Shown here in pieces: positions 36,126 to 44,424 of a stretch of DNA of 64,000 bases (position 1 is its first letter; every line of letters starts with the position of its first letter). Under the pieces are notes generated by a model. The model ran no database searches. It was given only the letters and a program-made list of their open reading frames with translations, and was not told the DNA's origin. A program made the translations under genes and the position numbers. Location: NCBI GenBank assembly GCA_900541575.1, contig UQKO01000003.1, positions 36,932 through 100,931 of the forward strand, given 5' to 3'. Origin of the DNA: an uncultured Prevotella sp. Its GTDB lineage: Bacteria; Bacteroidota; Bacteroidia; Bacteroidales; Bacteroidaceae.

Positions 36126-36198
36126 GCGGCAGTAGCTCAGTTGGTAGAGCATGAGCTTCCCAAGCTCAGGGTCGCGGGTTCGAGCCCCGTTTGCCGCT
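36126..36198 (+). tRNA. tRNA-Gly (CCC)
   Basis: The 73-base gene has acceptor stem GCGGCAG / TTGCCGC, D-loop AGCTCAGTTGGTAGAGC, anticodon loop TTCCCAA with anticodon CCC, T-loop GGTTCGAGCCCC and discriminator T. CCA is not encoded; a T-run follows. Confidence 0.95.
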
Positions 36199-36324
36199 CC
36201 TTTTTTATTCTTAGGGTTGTCTAATGATTCTATTTAAGATTTTATTATATACGATATACGTGTGTAGTGTATAAGAAAGTTTGAAAAAAGAATGTGTTAG
36301 ACCTCGTTAACTTATACGGACGCT

Positions 36325-37707
36325 ATGGCTTTGGTATTGATAGCAATTATGCTTGTGGGCCTTGTGCTGATCGCAACAGAGTCTTTGAATCACATAAATA
36401 AGGCTGCTGTTGCCATGTTTGCGGGTGTAAGTTGTTGGCTTGTTTTTATCGCTTATGGTGCGGATATAGTTCGTGCAGAACATGCCACAGATTTTGAACG
36501 TTTTATTTCGGAACAATCTTTCTCCTCGGTAAATGTAAAGGATTTTGTTGCGTCTCATATCTTTTTTAAGTATATCGTGCAATGCGCTAGTATTGTGTTG
36601 TTTCTTTTGGCTACAACGAGCATTGTAGAAGTACTTAATAATAATGGTTGTTTTGATTTCTTACATGAATGGCTGAGGACTCGTCGTCCACGAAAGTTGT
36701 TGTGGATGTTGGCGTTTTTTACTTTTGTAATTTCTGCAAATCTAGATAACTTGGTGACGGTCGTTCTGATGCTATCTATTATTCATCCATTGTTGCAGAC
36801 TGATAAGCAAAGGCGCATCTATGGCACAGTGGAGATTCTAGCAGCAAATTGTGGGGGGGCCATTACTGTTATTGGTGATTTAACTAGTTTGAAATTATGG
36901 AATGACGGGTTGGTTACTCCCTCGCTCTATTTTATGAAACTAGTAATTCCTGTCTGCGCATCCTTAGTAGTGATGCTTATGCTTTTGGGGAGGAATTTAC
37001 CCGCTCGCATAGAGTTATCGCTCAGTCACCTTCCTTATAGGGGGGATGATACTCTTCTTTCACGTCCGCAGCGCTTACTGATGCTTTTTGTGGGAATGGG
37101 AGGCTTGTGGTTTATTCCAAGTTTCCATCGTATCACGCATTTGCCTCCTTTCTTAGGAGCCTTTTGCGTGTTGGCTTTGTTGTGGATGGTGAATGAACTT
37201 TGCAATAGACAATTGTTGGGAAGCGATAAAATGGTATTGCGAAGACTACCTATGGCTTTACAATATGCCAATCTTCAGAATATATTGTACTTCGTAGGAT
37301 TGACTTTAATGTTTGGTGCTGTAAGCGAAGCTGGTGTTTTTCATTATTTGTTCTCATGGTTGGACAATATTAGATTTTTTGCTCCTTGTGTGGCTCTTGT
37401 AACGTCGATACTATCGGCAATATTTGGAAATGTACCCGTATTGCTTGGCTCTGTAGAAGTGATGAATCAGATAGATGTGCCCCACCAAGTAGGTATGACA
37501 GATGGGGCTTTATGGCCAGCTTTAAGCTTTGCCTCTTCGATAGGCGGATCTATGCTGCTTACGGGAAGTATAGCAGGTGTATTATTGATGCGTATGGAAG
37601 GAATGAGTTTTCGCTGGTATTTGCGACATATTACACCCAAAGTGATAGCTGGTTTTTTGGTAGGCTATGCTATTGTTTTGGTTATGACGTTGTATAATGT
37701 CTTTTAG
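36325..37707 (+). CDS. nhaD: NhaD-type sodium:proton antiporter
   Basis: The 460-residue inner-membrane protein belongs to the ion transporter superfamily group that contains NhaD, which exports Na+ in exchange for H+. About a dozen hydrophobic segments are visible, with the family-typical SANLDNLVTVVLM around residue 133 and AANCGGAITVIGDLTSLKLW around 173-192; a matching second-half segment is SAIFGNVPVLLGSVEVM near 370. The start at 36325 is preceded by no Shine-Dalgarno sequence. It lies 126 bases after tRNA-Gly and 96 bases before pfkA on the same strand, so readthrough from either side is possible. Substrate assignment rests on family resemblance. Confidence 0.88.
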   Translation: MALVLIAIMLVGLVLIATESLNHINKAAVAMFAGVSCWLVFIAYGADIVRAEHATDFERFISEQSFSSVNVKDFVASHIFFKYIVQCASIVLFLLATTSIVEVLNNNGCFDFLHEWLRTRRPRKLLWMLAFFTFVISANLDNLVTVVLMLSIIHPLLQTDKQRRIYGTVEILAANCGGAITVIGDLTSLKLWNDGLVTPSLYFMKLVIPVCASLVVMLMLLGRNLPARIELSLSHLPYRGDDTLLSRPQRLLMLFVGMGGLWFIPSFHRITHLPPFLGAFCVLALLWMVNELCNRQLLGSDKMVLRRLPMALQYANLQNILYFVGLTLMFGAVSEAGVFHYLFSWLDNIRFFAPCVALVTSILSAIFGNVPVLLGSVEVMNQIDVPHQVGMTDGALWPALSFASSIGGSMLLTGSIAGVLLMRMEGMSFRWYLRHITPKVIAGFLVGYAIVLVMTLYNVF

Positions 37708-37803
37708 AAAGGTTGCACATTGGGTCTGAAAAAGAGGCAAATTGCAGCTGAGAACTAAAACAAACAGATGTAACATATTATATAAAGCAAATTGAAATAG
37801 AAT

Positions 37804-38781
37804 ATGAGCAAAATTAGATGTGTGGGTGTGCTTACTTCAGGTGGTGATGCTCCTGGTATGAATGCAGCTATTCGTGCTGTAACTCGTAGCGGTATATGCA
37901 ATGGCTTTAAGGTAAAGGCCATTTATAGGGGCTATGACGGGCTGATTAATGATGAAGTAAAGTCTTTTACTACGGAGGACGTGAGCAACATCATTCAAAC
38001 GGGTGGTACCATTTTGCGTACAGCTCGTTCCAGAGAGTTTGAAACTGCAGCAGGCCGAAAGAAGGCTTATGAGACTTTAAAGAAGGAGTCTATAGATGCT
38101 TTAATCGTAATTGGTGGTAATGGATCGCTTACAGGTGCTATGAAATTGGCCGAGGAATATGACTTCCCATGTATTGGTCTTCCTGGAACAATAGACAACG
38201 ATCTTTACGGTACAGACAGCACGATTGGTTATGATACGACACTCAATACTATCACGGAATGTGTAGATAAAATACGCGATACTGCAACTTCGCATGAGCG
38301 CATTTTCTTTGTAGAAGTGATGGGGCGTGATGCTGGATTCCTTGCTCAAAATAGCGCAATCGCTGCAGGAGCAGAAGCTGCAATTATTCCCGAAGATACC
38401 ACGGGTAGTGACCAGTTGATAGAATTTATGGAACGTGGTATTCGTAAGAGCAAGAAGAGTTGTATCGTCATTGTGAGTGAAAGTCCTAAATGCGGTGCAA
38501 TGTATTATGCCGAGCGTGTAAACAAAGAGTATCCTAATTTTGATGTGCGTGTTTCCATTCTAGGTCATCTACAGAGAGGTGGTAGTCCTTCAGCTCGTGA
38601 CAGAATATTGGCTTCGCAGGTAGGAGTAGGAGCAATTGATGCTTTAGTACAGGGCCAACGTAATGTGATGGTTGGTGTACGTAATAATGAAGTTGTGTAC
38701 GTTCCCTTCATCGATGCAGTAGGTAAACGTAAGGCAATGGATAAAAAATTGATTAAGGTACTTGATGAATTGAGTATTTAG
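37804..38781 (+). CDS. pfkA: ATP-dependent 6-phosphofructokinase
   Basis: PfkA phosphorylates fructose 6-phosphate to the 1,6-bisphosphate in glycolysis. The 325-residue protein has GVLTSGGDAPGMNAAIRA at the start, IGGNGSLTGAMKLAEE near residue 101, the catalytic GTIDNDLYGTDSTIGYDT (Asp in TIDND), and the substrate-binding VEVMGRDAGF. The glycine after the GGN step (GGNGS) marks the ATP-dependent rather than pyrophosphate type (GGDD). The usual Asp of GGDGS, which helps hold Mg-ATP in E. coli PfkA, is Asn here. A long terminator follows 20 bases past the stop. Confidence 0.96.
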   Translation: MSKIRCVGVLTSGGDAPGMNAAIRAVTRSGICNGFKVKAIYRGYDGLINDEVKSFTTEDVSNIIQTGGTILRTARSREFETAAGRKKAYETLKKESIDALIVIGGNGSLTGAMKLAEEYDFPCIGLPGTIDNDLYGTDSTIGYDTTLNTITECVDKIRDTATSHERIFFVEVMGRDAGFLAQNSAIAAGAEAAIIPEDTTGSDQLIEFMERGIRKSKKSCIVIVSESPKCGAMYYAERVNKEYPNFDVRVSILGHLQRGGSPSARDRILASQVGVGAIDALVQGQRNVMVGVRNNEVVYVPFIDAVGKRKAMDKKLIKVLDELSI

Positions 38782-38801
38782 ATCCTTAATGTGAAGACTA
38801 C

Positions 38802-38847
38802 AGCAAAAGGCTGGATGCAATTATTTGATTGCATCCAGCCTTTTGCT
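38802..38847 (+). terminator. Terminator of pfkA
   Basis: A perfect 20-bp stem (AGCAAAAGGCTGGATGCAAT at 38802-38821 with 38828-38847) has a 6-base loop and is followed by CTCTCTGTC. Confidence 0.85.
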
Positions 38848-38880
38848 CTCTCTGTCGAACGAGTAGACCAAGCAAGTATT

Positions 38881-39336
38881 GGGTCAGCGGACATTTCCAG
38901 TAGGTTTTAGTCGTATGTATACCCATTTTCCATGTTGCAGTAAGGTTGTTGAGTGAAGATACAGTCTTATTTCAGGGAATGAAGACCGTCTTTCTGCATA
39001 GATGAAAATTCACCCTTGTGAACGGAGTATTTCATAAATAGCGAACGGAATGCTCCGAACTTCGTTATTATCACGCTAAAACCTAGGTTATTCCGTTCCT
39101 CTCTGAAGATTCTTCCGTCGTTCACTGAGCATTGAACGCTTTACCGCTGCCGAGCGGTAGCGCTACCACAGGCCTGTGGTAGCTTTACCGGACGGCAGTA
39201 GTAGAGCTACCGGACGGCAGTGGTAAAGCAGTCACTGAACGTTGAACGACGGGAAGATGCCCATCTGTGGACGGTAAGACGTACATCTGAGGATGGCATA
39301 TAAGTCACTTTCCTCATCATACAACCGGAAATATCC
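38881..39336. mobile_element. Probable non-autonomous or decayed element with IS-like ends
   Basis: The left edge GGGTCAGCGGACATTTCC (38881-38898) nearly repeats the left end of the insertion sequence at 63859. The right edge, read on the minus strand from 39336 to 39315, gives GGATATTTCCGGTTG then TATGATG, which matches that same IS end (GGATATTTCCGGTTGGTATGATG) except for one missing G. The two ends are inverted and enclose about 456 bases with no transposase. This fits a MITE-like derivative or a deletion remnant. Confidence 0.6.
39139..39229. repeat. Second locus of the 22-base hairpin repeat family
   Basis: Several palindromes sit side by side: GGTAGCGCTACC, ACAGGCCTGT, and two units of GGTAGNNNTACCGGACGGCAGT type, the latter matching the repeats at 7739-7842. 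The block is flanked by near-identical TCACTGA(G/A)C(A/G)TTGAACG sequences at 39122-39139 and 39232-39248. Confidence 0.8.
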
Positions 39337-39624
39337 CCTTACTCAATGTTTCGTGAGAAGAGGAAATGGGTCCTCACTTCTTTTCGGGTTATAATGGCAT
39401 TATACAATATAAGTGGATTGTCATTTCGTTATAGATTTGTGTGTAATTCATGCTACTTTGTTTTTCTCCTTGTAGTAGATTGAAATAATTTTCTTACTTT
39501 TGCATGATTTTCCAAGATTTGTTGCGTCCTAGAGGGGACGAAGGATCTTAGAACGCATGAAAACAGACTAGAATAAAAAGTGTGGGCAAGAAAGCGTCCA
39601 TCCTTGTTTAAAATAGAAAGAGAC

Positions 39625-40872
39625 ATGATAAATGCTATATCGCTAGATATGTTGCAATCGGCTGGAGTGGGTGCATTGGCGCTTGTGGTAGGAATGATTT
39701 TGACCCATCGAGTGAAATGGCTGCAAAAGTTTTGCATACCTTCGCCTGTGTCGGGAGGCATTATCTTTTCGTTGATTACATTAGTATTATACTCGTTTTT
39801 TGATATAGAGGTATCTTTTGATGGCACACTCAAAGAAGCTTTTATGCTAGCTTTTTTCTCTTCTGTGGGATTTCAGTCTAATTTGCGTGTATTGCGTCAG
39901 GGCGGTCGCACATTGGTTATAATGCTTGTTCTTCTCGTAGTAGTGATTTTATCGCAAAATATTCTTCCGCTTTGTATTACGAAAGTGATGGGTGTGAATC
40001 CACTTGTGGGCATGGCTGCAGGTTCTATCTCCATGGCTGGTGGTCATGGTACGGCAGGCGGATTTAGTCGTGTGCTCGAAAGTATGGGGCTTATTGGTGC
40101 CGACACAGTGGCTATGGCTGCTGCCACTTTCGGCTTGATAGCGGGTTCTGTGATAGGTGGGCCTATCGCCGAACGGCTAATTCATAAACGTCTAGTGTCA
40201 GAACAAATGCAGCCTAAAGATTACACCATAGATCCTGCTATGGCAGGCTTTGAAAGCGACGAAGCTACGCCTGGTGGACATGCACTGCATGTGAGTAGTA
40301 ATGAACAGGAATTTCAGCAATATGCTCGTGCCACATATGCTTTGTTGATTGTGATGGCTATAGGTACGTTAATGAGTAGAATGTTAAACTTGACAGGAGT
40401 TACATTTCCTACTTATTTTGGCGCGCTTGTTACGGCAGGCATTATTCGCAATTTGGGCGAGGTATTTCACGTAGCTCATCGTATGGAACTTGACAAGATA
40501 GTCAGTGTGGGGAATATTTGCCTTTCCGTATTTTTGGGTATGGCCATGGCTTCTTTGAAACTTTGGGAACTGCATAGTCTGGCTCTTCCGATGATAGTCA
40601 TCCTTCTATCACAAGTGGCTATGATTGCAATAATTACCTATTTCTTAGCCTTCCGCCTTTTGGGCAAGGACTACGATGCTGCCATACTTGTGGCTGGTAT
40701 ATGTGGTTTCGGTTTAGGAGCTACACCTAATGCGATGGCCAATATGAGCGCTGTATGCTATAAATATCACTATTCAGTAAAGCCATTCTTGATAGTTCCC
40801 ATCGTTGGAGCCATGTTCGTCGACTTAATTAATACGGCCATCATCACGCTTTTCCTTAATTGGGTGGTATGA
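39625..40872 (+). CDS. gltS: Sodium/glutamate symporter
   Basis: GltS imports glutamate with Na+. From the ATG at 39625 the protein has 415 residues, the usual length; the frame is open 15 codons further from a GTG, but those residues are not family-like. Ten or so hydrophobic segments are visible, and both re-entrant pore loops are recognisable: SISMAGGHGTAGGFSRV near residue 143 and GICGFGLGATPNAMANM near 368. It starts 843 bases after pfkA and is followed 72 bases later by the AlkZ-related gene. No link to gltBD expression is visible. Confidence 0.94.
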   Translation: MINAISLDMLQSAGVGALALVVGMILTHRVKWLQKFCIPSPVSGGIIFSLITLVLYSFFDIEVSFDGTLKEAFMLAFFSSVGFQSNLRVLRQGGRTLVIMLVLLVVVILSQNILPLCITKVMGVNPLVGMAAGSISMAGGHGTAGGFSRVLESMGLIGADTVAMAAATFGLIAGSVIGGPIAERLIHKRLVSEQMQPKDYTIDPAMAGFESDEATPGGHALHVSSNEQEFQQYARATYALLIVMAIGTLMSRMLNLTGVTFPTYFGALVTAGIIRNLGEVFHVAHRMELDKIVSVGNICLSVFLGMAMASLKLWELHSLALPMIVILLSQVAMIAIITYFLAFRLLGKDYDAAILVAGICGFGLGATPNAMANMSAVCYKYHYSVKPFLIVPIVGAMFVDLINTAIITLFLNWVV

Positions 40873-40944
40873 TTCGTCTGATGAATACAATTTGACTATT
40901 ATTGATTACTAATTAATGTTCAATCTAAACATCTGATTCTTTTT

Positions 40945-41619
40945 ATGCAAGATCAATTTCATTCCTGTGCACAATTGATAGAATACGTACAATCAATAGG
41001 TATACTACCTCTGCTAAGTATCAAAAATTTTGTGGGATGGTCGGCCGAAGAGGTAGTGGATGAAGAATGTCAATATACAAAATTGCCTGATGGTGGCTGG
41101 GAATGGCCGCTTTGGGAGTGGAAAGGCGAGATTATACGTGAAAGTGGTTGTGCTTATGGAAAGTTTTTTCATGGTAAAGCCGCTTTTATCAGCCAAGAAT
41201 GGTGGCCTCACTATTGTAACTATCGTCGCAGCATTTTTCCCAAAATAGAAGAGGGTGGTATTGAAGAGACTATTTTAGAGGTGTTGAAGCTAGGTGGAAG
41301 TATGACTACGCGCGATCTCCGTCGTGCCTGTGGATTTATTGGAAAAAACGAACGTAGCAAGTTTGATGCATATATTACGCGATTACAAATGTGTGGACGC
41401 ATTCTTACTGAGGATTTTGTCTATCCTCATGATAAGCACGGTAATCGTTATGGTTGGGGATGGTCTCTGCTCAACTTGCCAGAAGTGATCATGGGTAATT
41501 CGGCTTGTCAGCTTGCATGTTCTTCTGAAGAATCGAAGTGTTTACTTCTGAATCATCTGCACAATATCTTACCCAATGCGAGCGAAAAAAGTTTGTTGAA
41601 TTTACTTGAGAAAAAGTAG
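40945..41619 (+). CDS. AlkZ-related winged-helix protein
   Basis: The 224-residue protein resembles the Bacteroidales 'AlkZ-related' group: an N-terminal part with VGWSAEEVVDEECQYTKLPDGGWEWPLWEWKGEI, a KAAFISQEWWPHYCNYRR segment, and a winged-helix-like block (ILEVLKLGGSMTTRDLRRACGF). AlkZ/YcaQ enzymes are DNA glycosylases that remove bulky or crosslinked bases, but they are nearly twice this length and carry a QxQ or QxD catalytic motif that I do not see here. It therefore probably shares the fold but not proven activity. It lies 72 bases after gltS on the same strand and could be cotranscribed. Confidence 0.7.
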   Translation: MQDQFHSCAQLIEYVQSIGILPLLSIKNFVGWSAEEVVDEECQYTKLPDGGWEWPLWEWKGEIIRESGCAYGKFFHGKAAFISQEWWPHYCNYRRSIFPKIEEGGIEETILEVLKLGGSMTTRDLRRACGFIGKNERSKFDAYITRLQMCGRILTEDFVYPHDKHGNRYGWGWSLLNLPEVIMGNSACQLACSSEESKCLLLNHLHNILPNASEKSLLNLLEKK

Positions 41620-41699
41620 TATTCTGAGTTTTGTATGTCGAACTCACCTTATTATTAGTGTTTCCTATTTTCGTGTGTTTTAATTGCTAAAAAGAAAAA

Positions 41700-41724
41700 G
41701 CGCGTTTCCCAAGAGGAAACGCGC
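41700..41724 (-). terminator. Terminator of the galactose operon
   Basis: A 10-bp perfect stem GCGCGTTTCC (41700-41709) with 41715-41724 is followed on the minus strand by TTTTTCTTTTTAG. It may also stop the converging plus-strand transcript. Confidence 0.8.
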
Positions 41725-41767
41725 ACAATGAAAAATAATGAAGCTTATCGAGTTGCTTCAGAAAATA

Positions 41768-42928
41768 TTAGCAGAGTTTGCGAGAACCATCACCGATGAC
41801 AACATCGATAACGATAGGTTCTTTGCCAAATTTCTCCTTATATGCTTTCTTGGCAGTTTCGATAAAGTTGGCATAGAGGTCGTCGCTTACGAGGTTGATT
41901 GTACAACCGCCAAAGCCACCACCCATGATGCGTGAACCAGTTACACCGCAACTGTGAGCTACATCATTCAAGAAGTCAAGTTCGGGGCATGAAACTTCAT
42001 ATTCCTTGCTTAGGCCATAGTGTGTCTCGTACATCTTCTTACCAACTTCTTCGTAGTCGCCTTCTTCAAGTGCTACGCAAACCTCGAGCACGCGGTACTT
42101 CTCGCCAATTACATATTTGGCACGGAGTGCGTCTTCTTCACTGACTTCAGGGCGAACTTCGTCAAGCATATCGTAGGTTGCATCGCGCAAGCTATCTACA
42201 TTCGGCCAGTGCTTCTTCATGGCAGCTACCACGTTTTCGCAGCTCTTGCGACGGTCATTGTAGGCAGAAGTTGCCAAATCGTGCTTAACTTGTGAGTTGA
42301 GCAATACGAGTTTGTAGCCCTTGGGATCAAATGGGAAGTACTTGAATTCAAGTGAACGGCAATCCAAACGCATCAGACTACCAGCCTTACCAAATACAGA
42401 GGCAAATTGATCCATGATACCGCAGTTACAACCAATATAGTTGTGTTCTGTTGCCTGACCTACTTTAGCGAGTGTAAACTTGTCGATTTTATTGTCTGCG
42501 AACAAATCGTTCAAAGCGAAAGCATAAGTGCTTTCCAATGCAGCTGATGATGACATACCAGCACCAAGGGGTACATCGCCAGCAAAGGCTGTGTTAAATC
42601 CTTCGACAGGTACACCGAGCTTCATCATTTCGCGGCATACACCAAAGATAAAGCGGAAGTGTGTAGCTGAAGGACCTTTCTCGTCGTCGAGACTAAACTC
42701 AACGTAGTCCTTTAAGTCGATGGAGTAAGCACGTACTTTACGTGTGCCATTGGGCTTGATCTCGGCAATAACGCCTTGGGTTACAGCACCTGGGAATACA
42801 AAACCACCATTATAATCGGTGTGTTCACCAATCAGATTGATACGGCCTGGAGAGGCATATACAGAACCTGTTGTACCATCAAAATGTTCAACAAAACGGC
42901 TTCTTACGTCATCTACTGTTAGTTTCAT
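41768..42928 (-). CDS. galK: Galactokinase
   Basis: GalK phosphorylates alpha-D-galactose at C1, the entry to the Leloir pathway. The 386-residue GHMP-family protein shows all three kinase motifs: GRINLIGEHTDYNGG (residues 29-43, with the substrate-binding glutamate, histidine and aspartate), the ATP-binding PLGAGMSSSAALES near residue 125, and the C-terminal MGGGFGGCTINLV. It is last in galM / permease / galK, all on the minus strand, 79 bases after the permease gene with a hairpin between. No galT or galE lies in the window. Confidence 0.97.
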   Translation of the reverse strand: MKLTVDDVRSRFVEHFDGTTGSVYASPGRINLIGEHTDYNGGFVFPGAVTQGVIAEIKPNGTRKVRAYSIDLKDYVEFSLDDEKGPSATHFRFIFGVCREMMKLGVPVEGFNTAFAGDVPLGAGMSSSAALESTYAFALNDLFADNKIDKFTLAKVGQATEHNYIGCNCGIMDQFASVFGKAGSLMRLDCRSLEFKYFPFDPKGYKLVLLNSQVKHDLATSAYNDRRKSCENVVAAMKKHWPNVDSLRDATYDMLDEVRPEVSEEDALRAKYVIGEKYRVLEVCVALEEGDYEEVGKKMYETHYGLSKEYEVSCPELDFLNDVAHSCGVTGSRIMGGGFGGCTINLVSDDLYANFIETAKKAYKEKFGKEPIVIDVVIGDGSRKLC

Positions 42929-42961
42929 GGGAGTAAGGATTTTAATATTGTTAGATGAAAA

Positions 42962-42989
42962 GGGAAGATCCTTGTGAAGAAGGACCTTC
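42962..42989 (-). other. Intercistronic hairpin between permease gene and galK
   Basis: Arms 42962-42972 and 42979-42989 form an 11-bp stem (one G-U pair in the transcript) with a 6-base loop, 33 bases before galK. It has no T-run, so it is more likely an RNA-stability or processing hairpin than a terminator. Confidence 0.5.
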
Positions 42990-43007
42990 CACTCTATTAG
43001 TTTTAAT

Positions 43008-44303
43008 TTATTTCTCTACTTTTTCTACGCCTTCGTATTCGCGCTTGCTTACACGACTGCCAATCAATGCGTAGAAGAGAAGGTATGCAGCACAGAATAC
43101 TACAACCCAATAGCTTTGAATATATCCAACTGCATCAGCTACAGAAGCTTGAATAAACATCATCACTGCGCAACCAAATACCATGGTCATAAAGATGCCC
43201 GAAGCAATAGCTGTATACTTGCCAAGGCCTTCTACTGCCATATTGAAGATGCCACCCCACATAACAGAGGTACAAAGGCCAACAAGCAAGAACGCAAAGA
43301 TACCGATGGGTACGTTTTGCCATACAACGGTGAGGGTACTCCAGTCAACGCCAGGGAAAGCGATGAGACTGTCAGTCGGTGCGAACATACCGAATAATAC
43401 CAACACAAGTGTTGCGATAGAAACGGTGGTAATCATCGCACGGCTACTTACTTTGCCCCCGATAGAAGCACCTACGAAACGACCTATAAGCATCATAAAC
43501 CAATAAACGGCTACGAGCATACCAACGGTACCTGCAGGGATTTTCATTTCATTAGTTAGATACTGCTGTACGAAGTTTGGTACACCAACTTCAATGCCCA
43601 TGTAAAGGAAAATGGCCAATGCTCCGAGAGCAAAATGACGATGGCTCATAGCACCCTTAATCAAGCTAACTTCTACGGGAGCTTGTTCGGGCTCTTCAAT
43701 CTTAGTAAGAGAGATAATGATGAATGCTAACACAAAAATACCGAGGGCTATCATCAAAGCGGGAGTGGCATCAGAGATTTTTGCCTTAGTTACGTCACCG
43801 ATGAGGGCTCCCATTAAGATGTAGCAGCATACGGCTGCTGTTGAGTTGAACACACCACCTGTTTGAATTAACTGGTTTCCTGCATTACCACCACCACCGA
43901 GGATATTGAGCATGGGGTTAACTACGCAGTTTAAGATACACATGCAGAAACCTGCAATGAAAGCACCAATCAAGTAAACGGTGAATACGAGAGGTAAGTT
44001 CTCTTTTACATCAAGCTGACCGCTAAACCACTGGATAGCGATACCAATAATGCCTACGGCCAAACCAATAAGTGCAGTCTTCTTATAACCATACTTGGCT
44101 ATAAGCATACCGGCGGGGATACCCATCACAAGATAGGCAACGAAGTTACCATAGTTACCAATTTGTGCAAGCACATTAGAGATTGGACCTTGATTCTTGA
44201 TGATTGTAGCCATCGGTGTACAAAGGTTTGTCACGAAGGCAATCATAGCGAAAAGTGCAATCATGATGATGATAGCACCCCACTGTTTCTTTTGATTACT
44301 CAT
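43008..44303 (-). CDS. MFS sugar permease, probably galactose/glucose
   Basis: The 431-residue protein has twelve hydrophobic segments and the major facilitator signature between helices 2 and 3 (GIPAGMLIAKYGYKKTALIG, near residue 70). It resembles the FHS/GluP-type hexose:proton symporters of Bacteroidota. Its position between galM and galK makes galactose the likeliest substrate, with glucose or another hexose possible. It lies 121 bases after galM, with a hairpin in the gap, and 79 bases before galK; all three genes are probably one transcript. Confidence 0.88.
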   Translation of the reverse strand: MSNQKKQWGAIIIMIALFAMIAFVTNLCTPMATIIKNQGPISNVLAQIGNYGNFVAYLVMGIPAGMLIAKYGYKKTALIGLAVGIIGIAIQWFSGQLDVKENLPLVFTVYLIGAFIAGFCMCILNCVVNPMLNILGGGGNAGNQLIQTGGVFNSTAAVCCYILMGALIGDVTKAKISDATPALMIALGIFVLAFIIISLTKIEEPEQAPVEVSLIKGAMSHRHFALGALAIFLYMGIEVGVPNFVQQYLTNEMKIPAGTVGMLVAVYWFMMLIGRFVGASIGGKVSSRAMITTVSIATLVLVLFGMFAPTDSLIAFPGVDWSTLTVVWQNVPIGIFAFLLVGLCTSVMWGGIFNMAVEGLGKYTAIASGIFMTMVFGCAVMMFIQASVADAVGYIQSYWVVVFCAAYLLFYALIGSRVSKREYEGVEKVEK

Positions 44304-44374
44304 TTGTTAGGATGAAAGTTTTTGAGATTTGTTATTAGATGGATTTAATTGTTTTGTTGTTTTTACAGCAATAA

Positions 44375-44411
44375 AAGTTTACGAACCTGCATTGTGCAAA
44401 TCCGTAAACTT
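44375..44411 (-). other. Intercistronic hairpin between galM and permease gene
   Basis: Arms AAGTTTACG (44375-44383) and 44403-44411 form a 9-bp stem with a 19-base loop, and T-rich sequence follows on the minus strand. It may be a weak terminator or attenuator inside the operon. Confidence 0.45.
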
Positions 44412-44424
44412 CAATGCTTTTATG

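Larger units (their letters stand above)
38782..39624. other. Intergenic region, 843 bases
   Basis: This large gap contains the pfkA terminator, a 456-base segment bounded by sequences resembling insertion-sequence ends (38881-39336), hairpin repeats inside it (39139-39229), and the gltS promoter region with a TACTTTTG box at 39495-39502. I see no coding sequence. Confidence 0.7.

Noticed and set aside
38881..39336. A small RNA gene in the large gap after pfkA
   Set aside because: Palindromes and IS-like ends explain the structure; I see no promoter and terminator pair framing an RNA.
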